The notes beneath the pieces are model-generated. The model searched no databases. It was not told the origin of the DNA and saw nothing but the letters and a program-made list of their open reading frames with translations. Below, piece by piece: positions 24,090-36,735 of a stretch of DNA of 64,000 nt. This stretch comes from Epiperipatus broadwayi. Taxonomy: Eukaryota; Onychophora; Udeonychophora; Euonychophora; Peripatidae. Each line of letters opens with the position of its first letter. Within the stretch, counting starts at the first letter, position 1. The stretch covers positions 6,412,853 to 6,476,852 of the forward strand of contig JAQFVV010000021.1 in the NCBI GenBank assembly GCA_028023455.1, given 5' to 3'. The translations under genes and the position numbers were made by a program.

Positions 24090-24515
24090 AAAAAGATAAA
24101 TTTTATAAAGATATTTCAGTGCTGACTATGGTGATAAATTTGTTAAAAGTATTTTATCTAATAGTAATTATAGTGGGGTTAATAATAGTAATGTGAAGGA
24201 TAAAACAAAATATGATTTTATTGATTTACCTTTTAAATTGTGGTCTTATAAAATTTGTATAAGTAAGAATATTAATTTGTCAAGTATTGGTGGTCGAGTG
24301 GTCCACAGCGTCCTTACAAGCAGTTGTCCCGGGTTTGCAGGTTCGCGTCCCAGTGGATGCTTTGACACATGAAAAAAAAATAAATTAATTTGTTTGGAAA
24401 TAAGAAAATTGCATGGAAAGGGGGTATTAAATTGAGTAATTTATTATATAATACAAAGGCATTTTTTGATATGAAGATGATTCCTGGAGTAGTGTAAATT
24501 ATTCATTGTTTTTGT
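24090..24515 (+). pseudogene. Penelope-like C-terminal remnant interrupted by a SINE
   Basis: From about 24126 the sequence translates without stops for about 52 codons, from DYGDKFVKSILSNSNYSG through YDFIDLPFKLWSYKICISKN. After the SINE at 24281-24380 the frame resumes with GGIKLSNLLYNTKAFF and PGVV, followed by a stop and IIHCFCKKI. In Penelope-like proteins the linker after the reverse transcriptase ends with L-LLxxxK...xxGVVYxIxC, the start of the GIY-YIG domain. The order and spacing fit. It could be the missing end of the relic at 17885-18285. Confidence 0.62.
24271..24393 (+). mobile_element. tRNA-derived SINE with target-site duplication
   Basis: A box GTGGTCGAGTGG (24290-24301), B box GGTTCGCGTCC (24340-24350), then GGATGCTTTGACACATG and an A tail. 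It is flanked by the 10-bp direct repeat ATTAATTTGT at 24271-24280 and 24384-24393, the expected target duplication of LINE-driven insertion. It interrupts the Penelope-like frame, so it is younger than that element. Confidence 0.85.
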
Positions 24516-25029
24516 AAAAAGATATTATATATATATATAAATCAGATATATATATATATATATATAAATCAGACTAGCTTGAGCTTAAATTAAAGAATAA
24601 AAGTACATATAAGTAGAATTAGAAATACAGCTATAATAAAATAGATATAGGCAACACTATTTGTTTTGATGAGTTAAGGTTTGTCATGTTTGAAAAAAAA
24701 ATTAAATAAAAAGAAGAATTTAAGAATATCATTAAAGATGATTCTGAAGCAATTAACTAGCTTAATAATTCTTTTAATATTAAGGGTGTGTTGAATGTAA
24801 TTTGGAATTGTGGGTAATAGTATATATTTGTTGATAAGTTTTAGTCCTTTGCACTTGAGATAATACTATAACTTTAAACAAAATACATAATTGAATGGTT
24901 TTATTGCAGAAGCATTTGTAAGATGTTCAAACACTGGAAGTGTCAGAATTGGAATTCATTTAAATACTGAATATTCCAGAGTCTGACAATCTGCTATTGC
25001 ACTCCATCATGAAGGGCACTTTAATGCTT

Positions 25030-25495
25030 AAAAGATATAAAAAGGAATGACCAAAGATGTGATCACATCTAATTGTCCAGATAGCATAATTTAACATGAT
25101 AGAAAGTCTTATTTTTGTGAAATTGCCTGCATTGATGATTTTTTACAAATCAAATATTTTGTTTTTGTCAAAGAGCATCCACTTGTTAATGAGGATTCTG
25201 TACATTCCAAGAACTGGACATCCAAAGAGAAGATGTGGAAAAGTTTCATTTTCTCTGTAACACAGTTGGCAGGTGGGGCTTATTTTGGAGTGTCCTCTCT
25301 TATGCACTAAGAAGGAGTTAGTAGGGAGAGCTGATAGATTGATTTTTAATACAAAGTCTAAAAATTTGGCTTCTCTTGCCAAAATCAAGAAGATCAAGCT
25401 TAGAGATGAACAATTATCATGAGAAAAACAGTATAAGGAAATTCGGCAAATCATCAAATTCCCAAACAATTGAAGCATTCATCCTAGTTCCCATA
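25030..25495 (-). pseudogene. LINE 3' fragment: zinc finger and C terminus
   Basis: On the reverse strand the frame (25478 to 25143) contains KFLDFVLKINLSALPTNSFL, then a C-x2-C-x8-H-x4-C finger (CQLCYRENETFPHLLFGC). This aligns directly with the element at 48.4-50.85 kb (YIDFVLKFNLSSLPTNHFLV and CQLCQIDDETIQHLFYSC). After one stop at about 25141 the similarity resumes: NAGNFTKIRLSIMLNYAIWT against NGTFSIIRLSIFLHFAVWLT. So this is the carboxy end of a related non-LTR retrotransposon, zinc-finger (zf-RVT type) region only. The upstream reverse transcriptase is missing or unrecognisably decayed. Start of the fragment is uncertain. Confidence 0.85.
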
Positions 25496-26344
25496 AAACA
25501 AGTAATAAGAAATGTACTATTGCTAGTGTAAATATTTCTACCCTGTAAAATTATTTCAATAAGATCAATTATTTTAAGAAAAATATATAAAAAGGAGTAT
25601 CTTTTAGCTTAAACACCATCTATAATAAGCTTGAGTAATTAGAGATTACCAGATATTCTTGCACTTATTTTTTCATTCCCTGGCTGGTTTTGATTTTATC
25701 AATAAAGATTTAGGATTGAAACTAGAACTAAAATGGTATATATCTAGCAACTACTTTTAATTTTTTATTTGCAATAGAAGTAGAAGTCTACAACTAAAAA
25801 ATGTGAAGGTTTTAAACTCAAAGGACACACTGGTAGTACAATATACAATTATAACCTGAGATCTGTAGCTGTATATTTTAATAACCATAATTTTTTATAT
25901 ACTATAGGCAGATTTTTTACCAGTTGAAAAACTGATCTTATAATGAGGTTTTAAGTGCAGGGGCATCTGGTAATTGTTACTCATACTTACTGTAGATGGC
26001 ATTAGAAGAGAAAGTTGCTCTTATTTATACATCATTCAAACAAAAATTAAGTAATACTATGTGAACTATGTTGCCCATAATCCTGAGCTTATTGCTTCAT
26101 TATTTATTTTTTCAGGAATTATCTGTTATAGTAACAATTAAAAATGTTTTTGCTTCATTAGTTGCTAGAAAATGTGTTAATGCTTTAAATCCGTATATTC
26201 ATATAGTTTAATACATATATGTACATCTTATTATTTAAGCGTTAATTTAAATAATTATCTAGCTTATTTTCATTTAATATGTAGAATTACTACTTTTTTT
26301 TCCTCTTTTAATTCTATTAAATGAAGTAGAAACTATTTTAAATA

Positions 26345-26390
26345 AATAAGAAAAAAGATTTTTAATATATATTAAAAATCGTTTTTTCAA
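26345..26390. repeat. Short perfect hairpin
   Basis: AAAAAAGATTTTTAATATATATTAAAAATC and following T run form a stem of about 18 bp with one mismatch. Flanking ATTAAATGAAGTA (26317) and TACTTCATTTAAT (26390) extend the inversion, making a small foldback of about 90 bp. Confidence 0.75.
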
Positions 26391-26621
26391 TACTTCATTT
26401 AATAAAATCAATAAACAAAAAAGAAATGGAGATTCTACATGTTAAATGCAAACAAAATGAAAGGCAAAAGATTTACTAGAATTAACATTCAAAAGATATA
26501 ACAGATATACTCGTGCATATACAACTGATAAAGAATTAAAACATGCAAATCAATGATATTTAAAAATTTCGTTAAATTTTTATTGGGCCATATTTGAGTT
26601 CAAATAGTAAGACTTATTAGT

Positions 26622-26729
26622 CAAGCATTGGTGATCAAGAGGTCAATGACGGCTGCTTTACAAGCAGTTGTCCCGGGTTAGCGAATTCGCTTCCCGGTTG
26701 ATGCTATGACACATGAGAGAAAAAAAATA
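26622..26729 (+). mobile_element. tRNA-derived SINE
   Basis: Same family as the other copies: TTGGTGATCAAGAGGTCAA (A box), CTTTACAAGCAGTTGTCCCG, GAATTCGCTTCCCGG (B box), GATGCTATGACACATGAG and an A-rich tail. The forward 63-codon frame starting at 26706 begins in its tail and is not supported as a gene. Confidence 0.82.
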
Positions 26730-26834
26730 GTAGTACTTTTTTTACATTACAAGCTAAATAAAAACATTGCTATACTCAATTTAAATTTCATGAAAATATA
26801 TCACGTGAACCTTCACCATCAACTTTTGCAAACA

Positions 26835-27745
26835 TTATTTTCATTAAAACAGTCAAAACTCCCTATATGTATTGCCACTCAAAGCAAACCAGAGTAATCA
26901 ATGGTTGCCAGAAGGCTAGTGCATAAAATCCCCATCTAGTGCCTACTCTTCCAATATCCCCAGACTAGTTTCTGCCTTGTGGCCTTTGTGGGAGCCTTGG
27001 ATCTGAGAGCACTGCTCCTAGATCTTAGGATCTAATGCAATCCTCCAGCATCCACCTTTTATCTCTACCTAACTACAAAACTATGAGTTTTAAATTGAAA
27101 ACATTATAATATTTTCAATCCAAGCTCAACTCAGTTTAGTACCTATACATTTTGGTGACTTTGGTTTTTTAATAACCATAGCCACCACTATTCTATAAGG
27201 CAGGATTGGTTTTAAGCCAATAAACATCACAATTGTAAGAAAGCATAAGAAATGATGATCATGTGATGATTATTTCCATTGCAGGATGAAGATTTCTCCA
27301 AGTGCAATGCATTTTCTTTAATTAATACTTTGTCTTATTTTCAATAGTGCAAAGTATTTTATCACATTCCTTCTATATATAATTAAATAAAAGATAATTT
27401 TTATTTACTTTTGTCTATAAGCCAATAAACATCACATGACCACCTTCTCTTATGCTTGTGTATAACTATTGTTAAAACAGGCAAAACTCACTATATACAT
27501 TGTCACACACAACAAGCTAAAGTAATCTATGGATGCCAGAAGCCTTGTGCATAAAATCCCCAATTAGTACATATTCATCCAATATCCCCAGACTAGTTTC
27601 ATCACTGACGAAGGCCATAAACCAGAAACTAGTCTGATGAGTAGGCCCTAGATGGGGATTTTATGCACAAGCCTTCTGGAATCCATTGATTAGTCTAGCT
27701 TGCTGTGTGTGGCAATATATATAGTATTTTGCCTGTTTTTACTTT
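26835..27745. repeat. Foldback repeat, family R2, two arms
   Basis: 26840-27260 carries the family core: CAGAGTAATCAATGGTTGCC, GTGCATAAAATCCCC, TCCAATATCCCCAGACTAGT, GAGAGCACTGC and CAGCATCCACCTTTTATCTC. 27470-27740 is a second copy in hairpin form, TAAAACAGGCAAAACTCACT at its left and the inverse AGTATTTTGCCTGTTTT at its right. GACTAGTTTC and GAAACTAGTC are inverted at its centre. Confidence 0.82.
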
Positions 27746-28020
27746 TGTCTATATAATAATGATATGAAAATGTCATTAAATATTTATGATATAATTTCAA
27801 ACATTGGGATGTTAGAATAAATTGTTGAAAGTATTAATAATAGTAATGATGATGATGATGACAATGATGATAAAGAACTTGGTCATAGTGCTTTATTTCC
27901 TCATTAATTCAATTTTCTATCATAAAGAGATTTCAATGCTTGTTAATTCATAGGCCTAGAATGCTATGCAGACAAAAAATATTAAAGTTAAATTTGTATA
28001 TTTTAAATTATAGACAGAGT
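27746..28020. other. AT-rich sequence with a short (GAT)n tract
   Basis: TGATGATGATGATGACAATGATGATAAA at about 27847-27873 is a short trinucleotide tract. Nothing else supported. Confidence 0.6.
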
Positions 28021-28086
28021 TATTGATTCATATTGTAACCGGCATGCCTATATATATATATCAATAACTCTGTATATATATAGGTA

Positions 28087-28124
<38 letters not shown>

Positions 28125-28145
28125 AACCTAGTGTTATTGACACTT
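28020..28145. repeat. TA tracts with nested inverted repeats
   Basis: GTTATTGATTCATATTGTAACC near 28018 and GTTATTGA near 28131 flank (TA)n runs, and CAATAACTCTGTATATATATAGG lies between. Likely slipped or folded TA-rich sequence. Confidence 0.6.
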
Positions 28146-31100
28146 GGTTTACTTGGCATTATTTCTGCAGGAAAACAATGCTATTCTTTAAAGAAATAAA
28201 AAGATAAAATAACAATAGTAATAATGGATTAATAAAGTATGCTATTCACTCATTTTGGCATGTTTTGGGTGAATAACTAATAGATTTAATAACTCAGTGT
28301 CATTTTTAAAGAGAGAACATGAATAATTTAATTGAGATATTAATAATTAGAGCAAATTAATATGGTATAAAAGCTAAAATTGATTTTGGATGGGTAGAGG
28401 GGAGAGTGGATGAGTATCTTATCATAAAGCACAATAACTTCTGGTAATTTCTTTTTGTAAAAAAAAGAATTAAAAAAAAAAAGAAAAAAAAATGTTTAAA
28501 GAATTATACATCACTGATTGTTAATTTAATGTATTTATTATTATTTTTTTTATATTGTCAAATTACTTTGTAATCCAGGTAAATAATACTGAAAACTATA
28601 TGATTGTAATAAGTTTTTCCTTTCTTTTGTTTATGTTATAATCAAATGATTATTTTTCTGGAAGAGGTCGCTAAAGTAAAAAAAAAAAAACAACAACAAA
28701 ACGAAACAACCAATTTCATAATCAGGATCATTTTTTTTGAAAATAATAGTCTGTTTTTAGTTTTCAAGGAAGGAACAGTGCTGAAATTTGGTAACTCAAT
28801 TTTTTCATTTTATTTTGCAGAAATAAATGTAATCAAAGTAAAATTTTAATAATATAAAGTGTGGCTAAATTTTTTTGATAAGATATCCTGATTTTCTTTG
28901 CCATCTACCTATTTAAAGACCTTTTATACTTAAAAGTTTATTGTCTCACGCTAAAGTTAAAAATGACAGAATTAACTAAGGGAATCACGAAAAGTGTTAT
29001 TATGTCTAAATTAAGGAAGATAAATGATTTCCAAGTGAGAAATAATTATTTATTAACTTTATGTCATTTATTGATATTTTCTTGGTATAGAAAGAAAGAA
29101 AAAAATAATTGAAAGAAATATTTTGAAACCAAGGAAAATCAACTAGAAACATTTTCGCGCTCTTTCTCAATATTGTCTCCTTTACAAGTAATGTAGTTAC
29201 ATACGTTAAAATATGTTTTATTCACCAAGAATTGTCTGGAAATAATAATAATGATAAATAAGATTAAATTATGCACCTGTATATTTTTTAAAAAAAAAAA
29301 TAAAAAAAAAAAATATATAAACTTTCTCAGAGTAAATATAGGAAAAGTTATATAGGGGCATTCTTACGAAGAAGTTACCATTAAAAAAAATTATAATTCC
29401 TAAAGTATGAACAAAACCAAATATCTTAGTGACTTAATGATAAAAATAAATGATATATTATATTATACATCAGTTGGAATTATTAAAACTTCCTGTACAT
29501 GTAAATTGACTGCAGTTATTATCATAATAATCTCTCAGAAAATTGTGCATTTTCATCCATAAGTAAGCTAGCTAATAAGTATACGTATCGTCAATAAAAA
29601 TAAATAAATATTGTATATGTTTATCATCTATAGTCAAATATTCGTCTATGTTAGAAGTCTATTTTTTTTTTTTTTTTGGATCCCAAAATTGTAGTAGTTT
29701 AATTCAAGTAAGAATTAATCTTCAATTCTGCTATATGTTTCTTTACCTAATTTATTAAATGCACAAAATAAGAGAAAACTTTTATTTAAAGGAAATAATA
29801 CCATGCATTTATTGTTTTTAAACTTGCTTCGTGAAATATGACTGGATAAAGCTCTTCACCTGGACCAATTGCTCAACAGAAAAAACATTTTCTAATGAGA
29901 GAATATGCACTTGTTAATTAATGATTGTTTAAAACTAAGTTATAATTGATATGTATTTTTTTTGTTATATCACATAGGTTAAAGTCTGTATGGTCAAGTG
30001 ATATTTAATAGCCTTGTAATGACAAAGGTATGTTTTAATATAATTATTATAGGTTAAGTTGATATTTAACACGAAAAAAAAAAATCTATAAAATATGTTT
30101 TAATTATTACATACAATTGTAGGTAGAAATTTTGTATATTAGATACGTAAAAGAAAAATATTTAGATATTTAAGGGGTAAAATAAATATTGAAAATTATC
30201 AGAAGTAACTAAAAAAAAAATGCTATAACAAAATATTTCTTGTTAAAGTTTTGAAACGAATTTATACTGTATTAATTGAGGAATTTATTCCTAATTATTC
30301 TTAAATAACACATCCACTTTATTTAGTTTAAGATAGTATGCTACCAACTATTTTTGAATGTTCCTTTATTAAAATTAAAATTATTACACTTTTATTCTAT
30401 GATGTCCATTGATTTCAGATGTTGATCAAAGTATACACGGTAACATAAGTTTATTATAATCAGTGTATTTACTTATCCTGCCCAGATATAGCATTGGTAT
30501 ATGCTTAATATTCGCATAGGTAATAATTATAATGTATTTATTTTGTGGGATGAAAAATGATCTCCCCAAAAGCTTTGTTTTCCATGAGAGGAAGATTTTA
30601 AATATAATGTTCAGGTATGTTTATAGCCCAAGTGATCGATTCTCATAGATAGGATGATCAAGAATTTATCTAGCATTTAGTATGCTTCATTCGTTTAAAT
30701 CCCAGGAGAGGATTGTATTTGGTGTGTGTTCGTTGTATGCCCAAGTAAGAGGCAAGAAACCACCAAAATATTTTAATGTAGTAGATTACTCTACAGACCT
30801 TCGTGGTTATTCCATATTCCTCATGTAAAAATAAAGATAGCTCCACCATGGAAGGTGTTGATTATTGTGCTTAATTTTGAAAGTTCGGGCAAGATAAAGA
30901 TTATATTGGAGGTGTTAGTTCCTCAAGATCCACTTTAGTATAAATAGTGTGTTAGTAACTAGGATCGATATCTGTATTGTAATGCTAAATATTGCTAGTA
31001 TTTGACAAGTAAATCAATGGAGAAAGTAATTAAAATTGCGTAATTTAAAACGCTTATTTACTGAAGGAATATTCAAATGCAATATTTAATTCTGGTTAGT

Positions 31101-32600
31101 AATTAAATAATACTCATATTTAAAATTATACGTATGAATAAAATTTGTATCATAACTTAAGTTAGCATTAAGTTAAATGTAAGATGGTAAGTGTAACTTC
31201 TGATAACTGGCCTATAATTAGAATAGGTTATCCCATTAAAGACCATAAATAAAGTAAATGTATTAGAAATAAATTTAATATTTTGAGTATTGCATATGAT
31301 GGGATTAATCATTTTTTAAAAAAAAAACAAAAAACAAAAATAGTTAGTCAATAATTTTGAATAAAAGCTTCTACAAGGTTACCAAAATTTAATAAACAAT
31401 GTATTGGTAATGAAATGTACTTTTAGTTGATCAATCCATATGATTGCATACAAGAGAAGTAGTAACCTCTAGTCCATAACCAAAAGAGTATACAGATTAA
31501 TGTCAGTTATATTTTATATTTTTGTATTACTATGGGATTATTGAATAAATGTTCATATATTTTTTTTTGTGATAATAATAAATTATAGTCTTGTTAAAAT
31601 TTGTTGTAGATTCATTTTTTTGTTTTATATGCTAAATATAAGTGTTTGCACAATATTTGCAAAACCTTTTCTTGAGTCCGAAATCATTCCAAATTCTTAA
31701 AAACTTAATATACCAGATAAATAAAGTTAAGCAGATCGGAATATGTCATTATATTTTAGTTTAATGATAATTATTTATGGAGTTGAAAACTTAAGACTAA
31801 ACATTCACCTTTGTGTAAAGAAAAAAAAAAAAGAATTTATTCCCAAACCATTAACTTTGGTTGCATATTATTCCCTTCCCATTTAGTTAAATTGTCTAAG
31901 TAATAAATCTTAGTTATATTATTGTGTTGTCATGGATGATGGAAGGACACAAAAAGCACCCTTGTCTTTTTATTATCCTGACTGAGATTCTAAAAAAAAA
32001 AAAAAAGAAAAGGCTGTGTTATTCAAAATTATACGTCATTATTGAATAGAATTATCATCTCTTTAAATAATATAGCAGTTGATACGAGAGATGAAGACAC
32101 ATTGAATTTAAGTAAAATAAATGTTTCCTATAGCCGACCAGAATGCCAGTCATATGCGACAACACAATACTGTCGAGCATTTCCTTACATGAAACAAAGA
32201 ACCCTGAGATTAATATTATTATAATTATTCTTTAAATTAATAAGTGATCAATTATTGTTGTTATTACAATCGTGGCATGGCTTAAGAGAATTGAATGTAC
32301 AATTGTATTATATGAAAAGTATTTTAGATCATATTGGAAAATTAATGGATATGTTGCTTTATTTTGGTTGCCTTAACAACAACCTGAAAAATTAGTGTCA
32401 AAAGTGCAAATAAACTAATAATAAAAATAAAAAGACTGGGTTAGAATATATATATATATTATAAATCATGTTTTGAGAAAATAGGATTTAATAAAGTAAA
32501 ATTAAACACCAACATTTTGATAAGATAGCACTTTCCCTTAACTGGGTGAAAAAATAGTAATAATCACATGGTTATAGCAAAGATAATTGTATTGCATAGA
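28146..32600. other. AT-rich block with no supported gene
   Basis: Long A runs (28450-28490, 28680, 29285-29315, 31320-31340, 31980) and frequent stops. Two forward frames (28646-28849, 32042-32224) lack any motif. A patch at 30550-31000 is less AT-rich and includes TTTAAATCCCAGGAGAGG, faintly B-box-like, but I cannot place it in a family. Confidence 0.4.
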
Positions 32601-32604
32601 TTTT

Positions 32605-32870
32605 TCACAGAGACAAAACTCTCCATACAGTAGTGCCACTTAGTACAATCCAGATTAATCAATTAATACAGAAAGGTTTGTGCATAAAATTCCTATCTAG
32701 TGCCTACTCATCCGATTTCCTCAGACTAGTTTCTAGCGTGTAGCTTTCATCAGTGAGGAGATTTGGATCTGAGAGCACTGCACCAGGGGTGCTATTGTAT
32801 GGAGGATGTTGCCTCTGTGAAAAACAGCTTGTGTAAGCATAAATAATGGTGATCATGTGATATCACATAG
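32605..32870. repeat. Foldback repeat, family R2 (diverged copy)
   Basis: GACAAAACTCTCCATACAGT, AGTGCCACTTAGTACAATCC, GTGCATAAAATTCCTATC, TTCCTCAGACTAGTTTCT and GAGAGCACTGCACC follow the family order. The right end gives ATGGAGGATGTTGCCTCTGT, an imperfect inverse of the left. Confidence 0.85.
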
Positions 32871-33194
32871 ATTATAAGACCTATAATCAGTGTTATTATT
32901 ATGCTAAAAATAGATTTACATGCTATTTATTATTATAATTATTTCCCCCTTAAATTACAACTGGTACTTTAATGAAAATTAGTTATTTGAAATCATATTA
33001 AATTAAATACTTTATATATAAATATAGAGGTTTCTATTATAATATTTTTACAATGATTTACTTAAAAATGCATTGATAATCCTGTATAAAATAATATACA
33101 TGATATCAAAATTTATAACAAGTTTTGGACAATTATGATACAAATGTAAACATTTGATAGCTTATAAATATGTACCAGGCACATTAAACAATGC

Positions 33195-33199
<5 letters not shown>

Positions 33200-33239
<40 letters not shown>

Positions 33240-33251
33240 GGCATATTATGG

Positions 33252-33287
<36 letters not shown>

Positions 33288-33500
33288 CCAGGAACTTCCA
33301 TATAATAAAAATATAATAGCTAAATAGCTGATGTTTCAGTACAATAACAAGTACTTTCCTCAGAGCTTCTTTTTTTCAAATCATAAGAATGTGTGTGGGT
33401 GAGATTTATCATTATTTGATTATATTTTTATTACATGGAAGCTCCTGGAAATAATATCATAAATTCATCATTTATCCATAAGAATATTACAATTAATATA
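33200..33500. repeat. TA tracts within a ~290-bp foldback
   Basis: (TA)n at 33200-33236 and 33258-33282. AATTTCCAGGAACTTCCATA TAATAAAAATATAA at 33283-33316 is inverted at 33422-33460 (TATATTTTTATTACATGGAA GCTCCTGGAAATAATA). AATATGGAAATTATA/ATAATTTCC also pair across the second TA run. Confidence 0.8.
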
Positions 33501-33509
33501 CATATAAAA

Positions 33510-33850
33510 TACAAAACCATAAAACAATACAATACTAAATAAAAATTCAAATTTTACCAAAATCCTTAGATGACCATGGTTTCATTTACCAAACAAATAG
33601 AACATATATATACAAGACAAACAAACCTTACCATAATTCATTTCAAAAACCAACTTCCCTTTATATCAAAAGATGTCTTCATAAAATTTGTTTGTCTTGT
33701 AAATATGCTGCTTCTTTAATTTGATTTTCACTTGAGAAAGTCCATTCCTTTAGTAGATGAAACAATGGATGTGTAAGGATTTTGGTAAAATTTGGATTTT
33801 TATCTAGTAATGTATTGTTTTATGGTTTTGTATTTTATTTATTAGTAATA
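33510..33850. repeat. Foldback repeat, ~90-bp arms
   Basis: ACAAAACCATAAAACAATAC to TACCAAAATCCTTA (about 33518-33568) is the inverse of AAGGATTTTGGTAAAATTTG to TATGGTTTTGTATTTTAT (about 33775-33840). ACAAGACAAACAAACC (33613) and TTTGTTTGTCTTGTAA (33689) also pair, so the inversion runs most of the length. Confidence 0.8.
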
Positions 33851-33889
33851 TAGTGTTAGGCAGTTTTGAATTTTATATATATATATATT

Positions 33890-35035
33890 CCTTCTAATGT
33901 CATATTTTTCATTTCATTTGATATTATAATGTGAATATTAATTATTTCATCTTATATATGAATAATCAAGTACTGACGGTTATTTATCATATATGTATTT
34001 AACCAATTTCTAAAAATATTTGAACATCAAAACCAAATTGGGTATAATTGTAATTAAGACATGTAAATAGACAAATTCATTAGATCTTCGTGATATGTTG
34101 GCATGCTTCAGTTTTCTAGCTCACTTTACAAATCAAGGTATCTTGTGAAATACACATATACTGAGAATAATACCAATGTATAAAAATAAATAATAACTAT
34201 AGCCAACTTATTCCTCCTAATCTGAGTGGTATTTTACAGATAAAATTAAAAAAAATCATTAAAGTCACCCAACAGTTAACCTTCCTATGTGAATGGCCAT
34301 TTCCCCATAAATTATGTATAATTATGTTTATTTAATAAATTATCTATTTATATTATGAATCTATTTTTCTTTTCAAATCGTTTTTCATATGCAAAATCAA
34401 AATATTATTAAAGTAGAAAATTTCAGTGACTAAGTCTTTGATATAATTTTTCAATGTTATTTTTACTCTCTGCCTCAAACTTGAAGAGCTTTTGGTTTCT
34501 GTGAATAGCACCAGGGACATTGGAAAGGTTGGTGATCATTTTATACTTTATTTCATTATCATATTGTTGTGAATACATATCTAAAAATTTTATTCCTTTG
34601 TATGTGTTTTCATACTCTATAGTCCATACCAAAGATGATAATTGAGTCAACCCACCATAATAATTTCTTCCTCAGCATAATTTAACTTGTCATTGATGCA
34701 GCATATATATATAATGAGGTGAAAGCTGTGGCAAAGTGTTTGGGAATAACTGCTTTTTACATTTATTTAACACAATGCTACACACTATGCCACTGAGTGG
34801 CAACTCAATAGGCCACCTGTGTTCCATTGTATATAATCTGTAATTGAACAATGCCATGATGTCACTATCCATCTATTTAAGGGTGTCGATAATAAAGTTT
34901 GTCTTGTTCTGATCAAAATCTATTTCAATTAATGTGTTGTGGATTGTGATTATGCATTGTGGATCTGATTAGAATAGTATAATTCCTCTATATTCAATGA
35001 GGTACACTTATTCTGGAGATTAAACTTTTGTAATT
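33890..35035. other. AT-rich sequence, no supported gene
   Basis: Two reverse-strand frames (34423-34650 and 34690-34872, 75 and 60 codons) lie here in sequence less AT-rich than the surroundings. Neither shows a domain I recognise, nor obvious splice context. A degraded retroelement or gene fragment is possible. Confidence 0.3.
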
Positions 35036-35098
35036 TTAACAGATGTATACAATCAAATGAAGACTTGACTAAGATGTATACAATCAAATGAAGACTTG
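35036..35098. repeat. Tandem duplication, ~31 bp x 2
   Basis: AGATGTATACAATCAAATGA AGACTTGACT occurs twice in direct succession (35041-35071 and 35072-35100) with one change at the end. Confidence 0.9.
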
Positions 35099-35699
35099 AT
35101 TGTGAATTCTTGGAATCTTACATAATCTATAAACCATTTGGATATGATTTTGGCTGTCTTGAATTATAAAATAAAAAAGAAAGAAATACATCTCATAGTA
35201 TAAAGAATGGTCCCCCCCCCCCCAGTATTATGCCAATAGCTTGAATTTTATTTTCAGATGAAATTAGAAATTTCCAATTTATAACTATGGTATAAACCAG
35301 TTGAAGTTTGATATAAAATCATTTGAATTTCCAAACAAGCTTTGGGTTTCCTTTCAATCTTTTTTCTTCTGAATTTAAAATGGCTATGCTGTATATAAGT
35401 GGCTAATAAAAGGGATATAATATAATTGTTAGCTACTTAAAGAGAAATAATTGCTATAACTCCACACCATCTGACATTTGATTTTCAAAAATACTATCTT
35501 TTTCCTGATTATTTATCTCTTTGGATAGATGCTGAAGAAAAAATTATTTTGTAATGGAGTGTAATTGTTAGTTTATTTATCTAGATAAATGGTTAAGTGA
35601 TAATTATATGTTTGATTATTTCCATTATTTCATATTAAATATTAAATGCCTTTAAAAAAATTTAAAAATTATTTAAACTTTTCAAATACATTCAACTGT

Positions 35700-36000
35700 T
35701 TGCAATAGCACACAGGTTAGTATAAACACCATTTTAATTGGCTATTATTTTTCTCTCTACGTCAGGTGTATAGAAATCAAACCTGTAGTTTGACATTTGT
35801 GAATATTAAATTTAGAATGACATTTTAACCTTAAATTTAATATTCATAAATATGACAGTCCATGTTTCATATCCATGCTAGTACTGTTCTTGGACAAGCC
35901 AGCAATATCTGTAGCAGAGAGGAAAATAATACTGTTCAAAAATTTGTGATAGTCACTAATTAAAAGTCGAATGTATTTGAAAAAATTAAATAAAATTTGA
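35700..36000. repeat. Diverged foldback repeat
   Basis: TGTGAATATTAAATTTAGAATGACATT near 35797 is inverted as AACCTTAAATTTAATATTCATAAATA near 35828, about 25 bp per arm. Outer segments (AATTTAAACTTTTC AAATACATTC near 35665 and GAATGTATTTGAAAAAATTAAATAAA near 35969) pair too, giving an element of roughly 330 bp. Confidence 0.7.
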
Positions 36001-36524
36001 ATTTTTTTAGACATTTTATAACTAATATTAGATAGTAGAAGTAGTTCAGCATATAGTCACTACTAAAATACTATTATCACAAACTTTTAAATAAGGAAAA
36101 ATAGTTAAATAGCTAAACATATCAAGTTTCTACTGAATACCTCTTTGATTAAAAGATAAAACATATTTTATACTATTTGAAACAAATTTCTTTTCACTCA
36201 TTCACTCACTCGTCTGTTTTCTCATCAAATTTTATATAATTTATTTATTTTTATGGATTATTAAGATGACTGATATATTGGGTTAAACATACAACTGGCA
36301 GCAACATCTTTATTTTTCTAAGATTTATAATTTTTAAAAATAACATTTAAAAATAAAAAAGAAGAAAAGAAGGCTTATAAAATGTTTATCGTAGAAAACA
36401 ATTAAGGCTGAACGTATTTTGAAATATTTTTTTTTTTATAGCTAAGATTAAAAACACTTTTTAGAAAAACATTGAATAAAAATAAACAAGTTTGTTTAAT
36501 TTATTGCATATATAATATGTGTAA

Positions 36525-36735
36525 ATATAGCAGATTTGAATTCATAATTTCAAGCATCATCACTATCCACACTATCTCATACACATGACCAGACAATGCA
36601 GAAAAGATAAATAATCACCAATATACGTATTTCGTGCTAAGCCAGCACTCATCAGTTGGTCCAGACTACCATCTCCCATATTTACAATTAGGCTCCAGTT
36701 ATAAGAGTGCCTGGTATTTCAAATCTTATATAACG
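36525..36735. repeat. Repeat family R1, partial
   Basis: GATTTGAATTCATAATTTCA AGC, TACACATGACCAGACAATGC, AAAAGATAAATAATCACCAA and TCGTGCTAAGCCAGCACTCA TCAGTTGGTCCAGA match the family's left half. It lacks the inverted right half. Confidence 0.85.
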
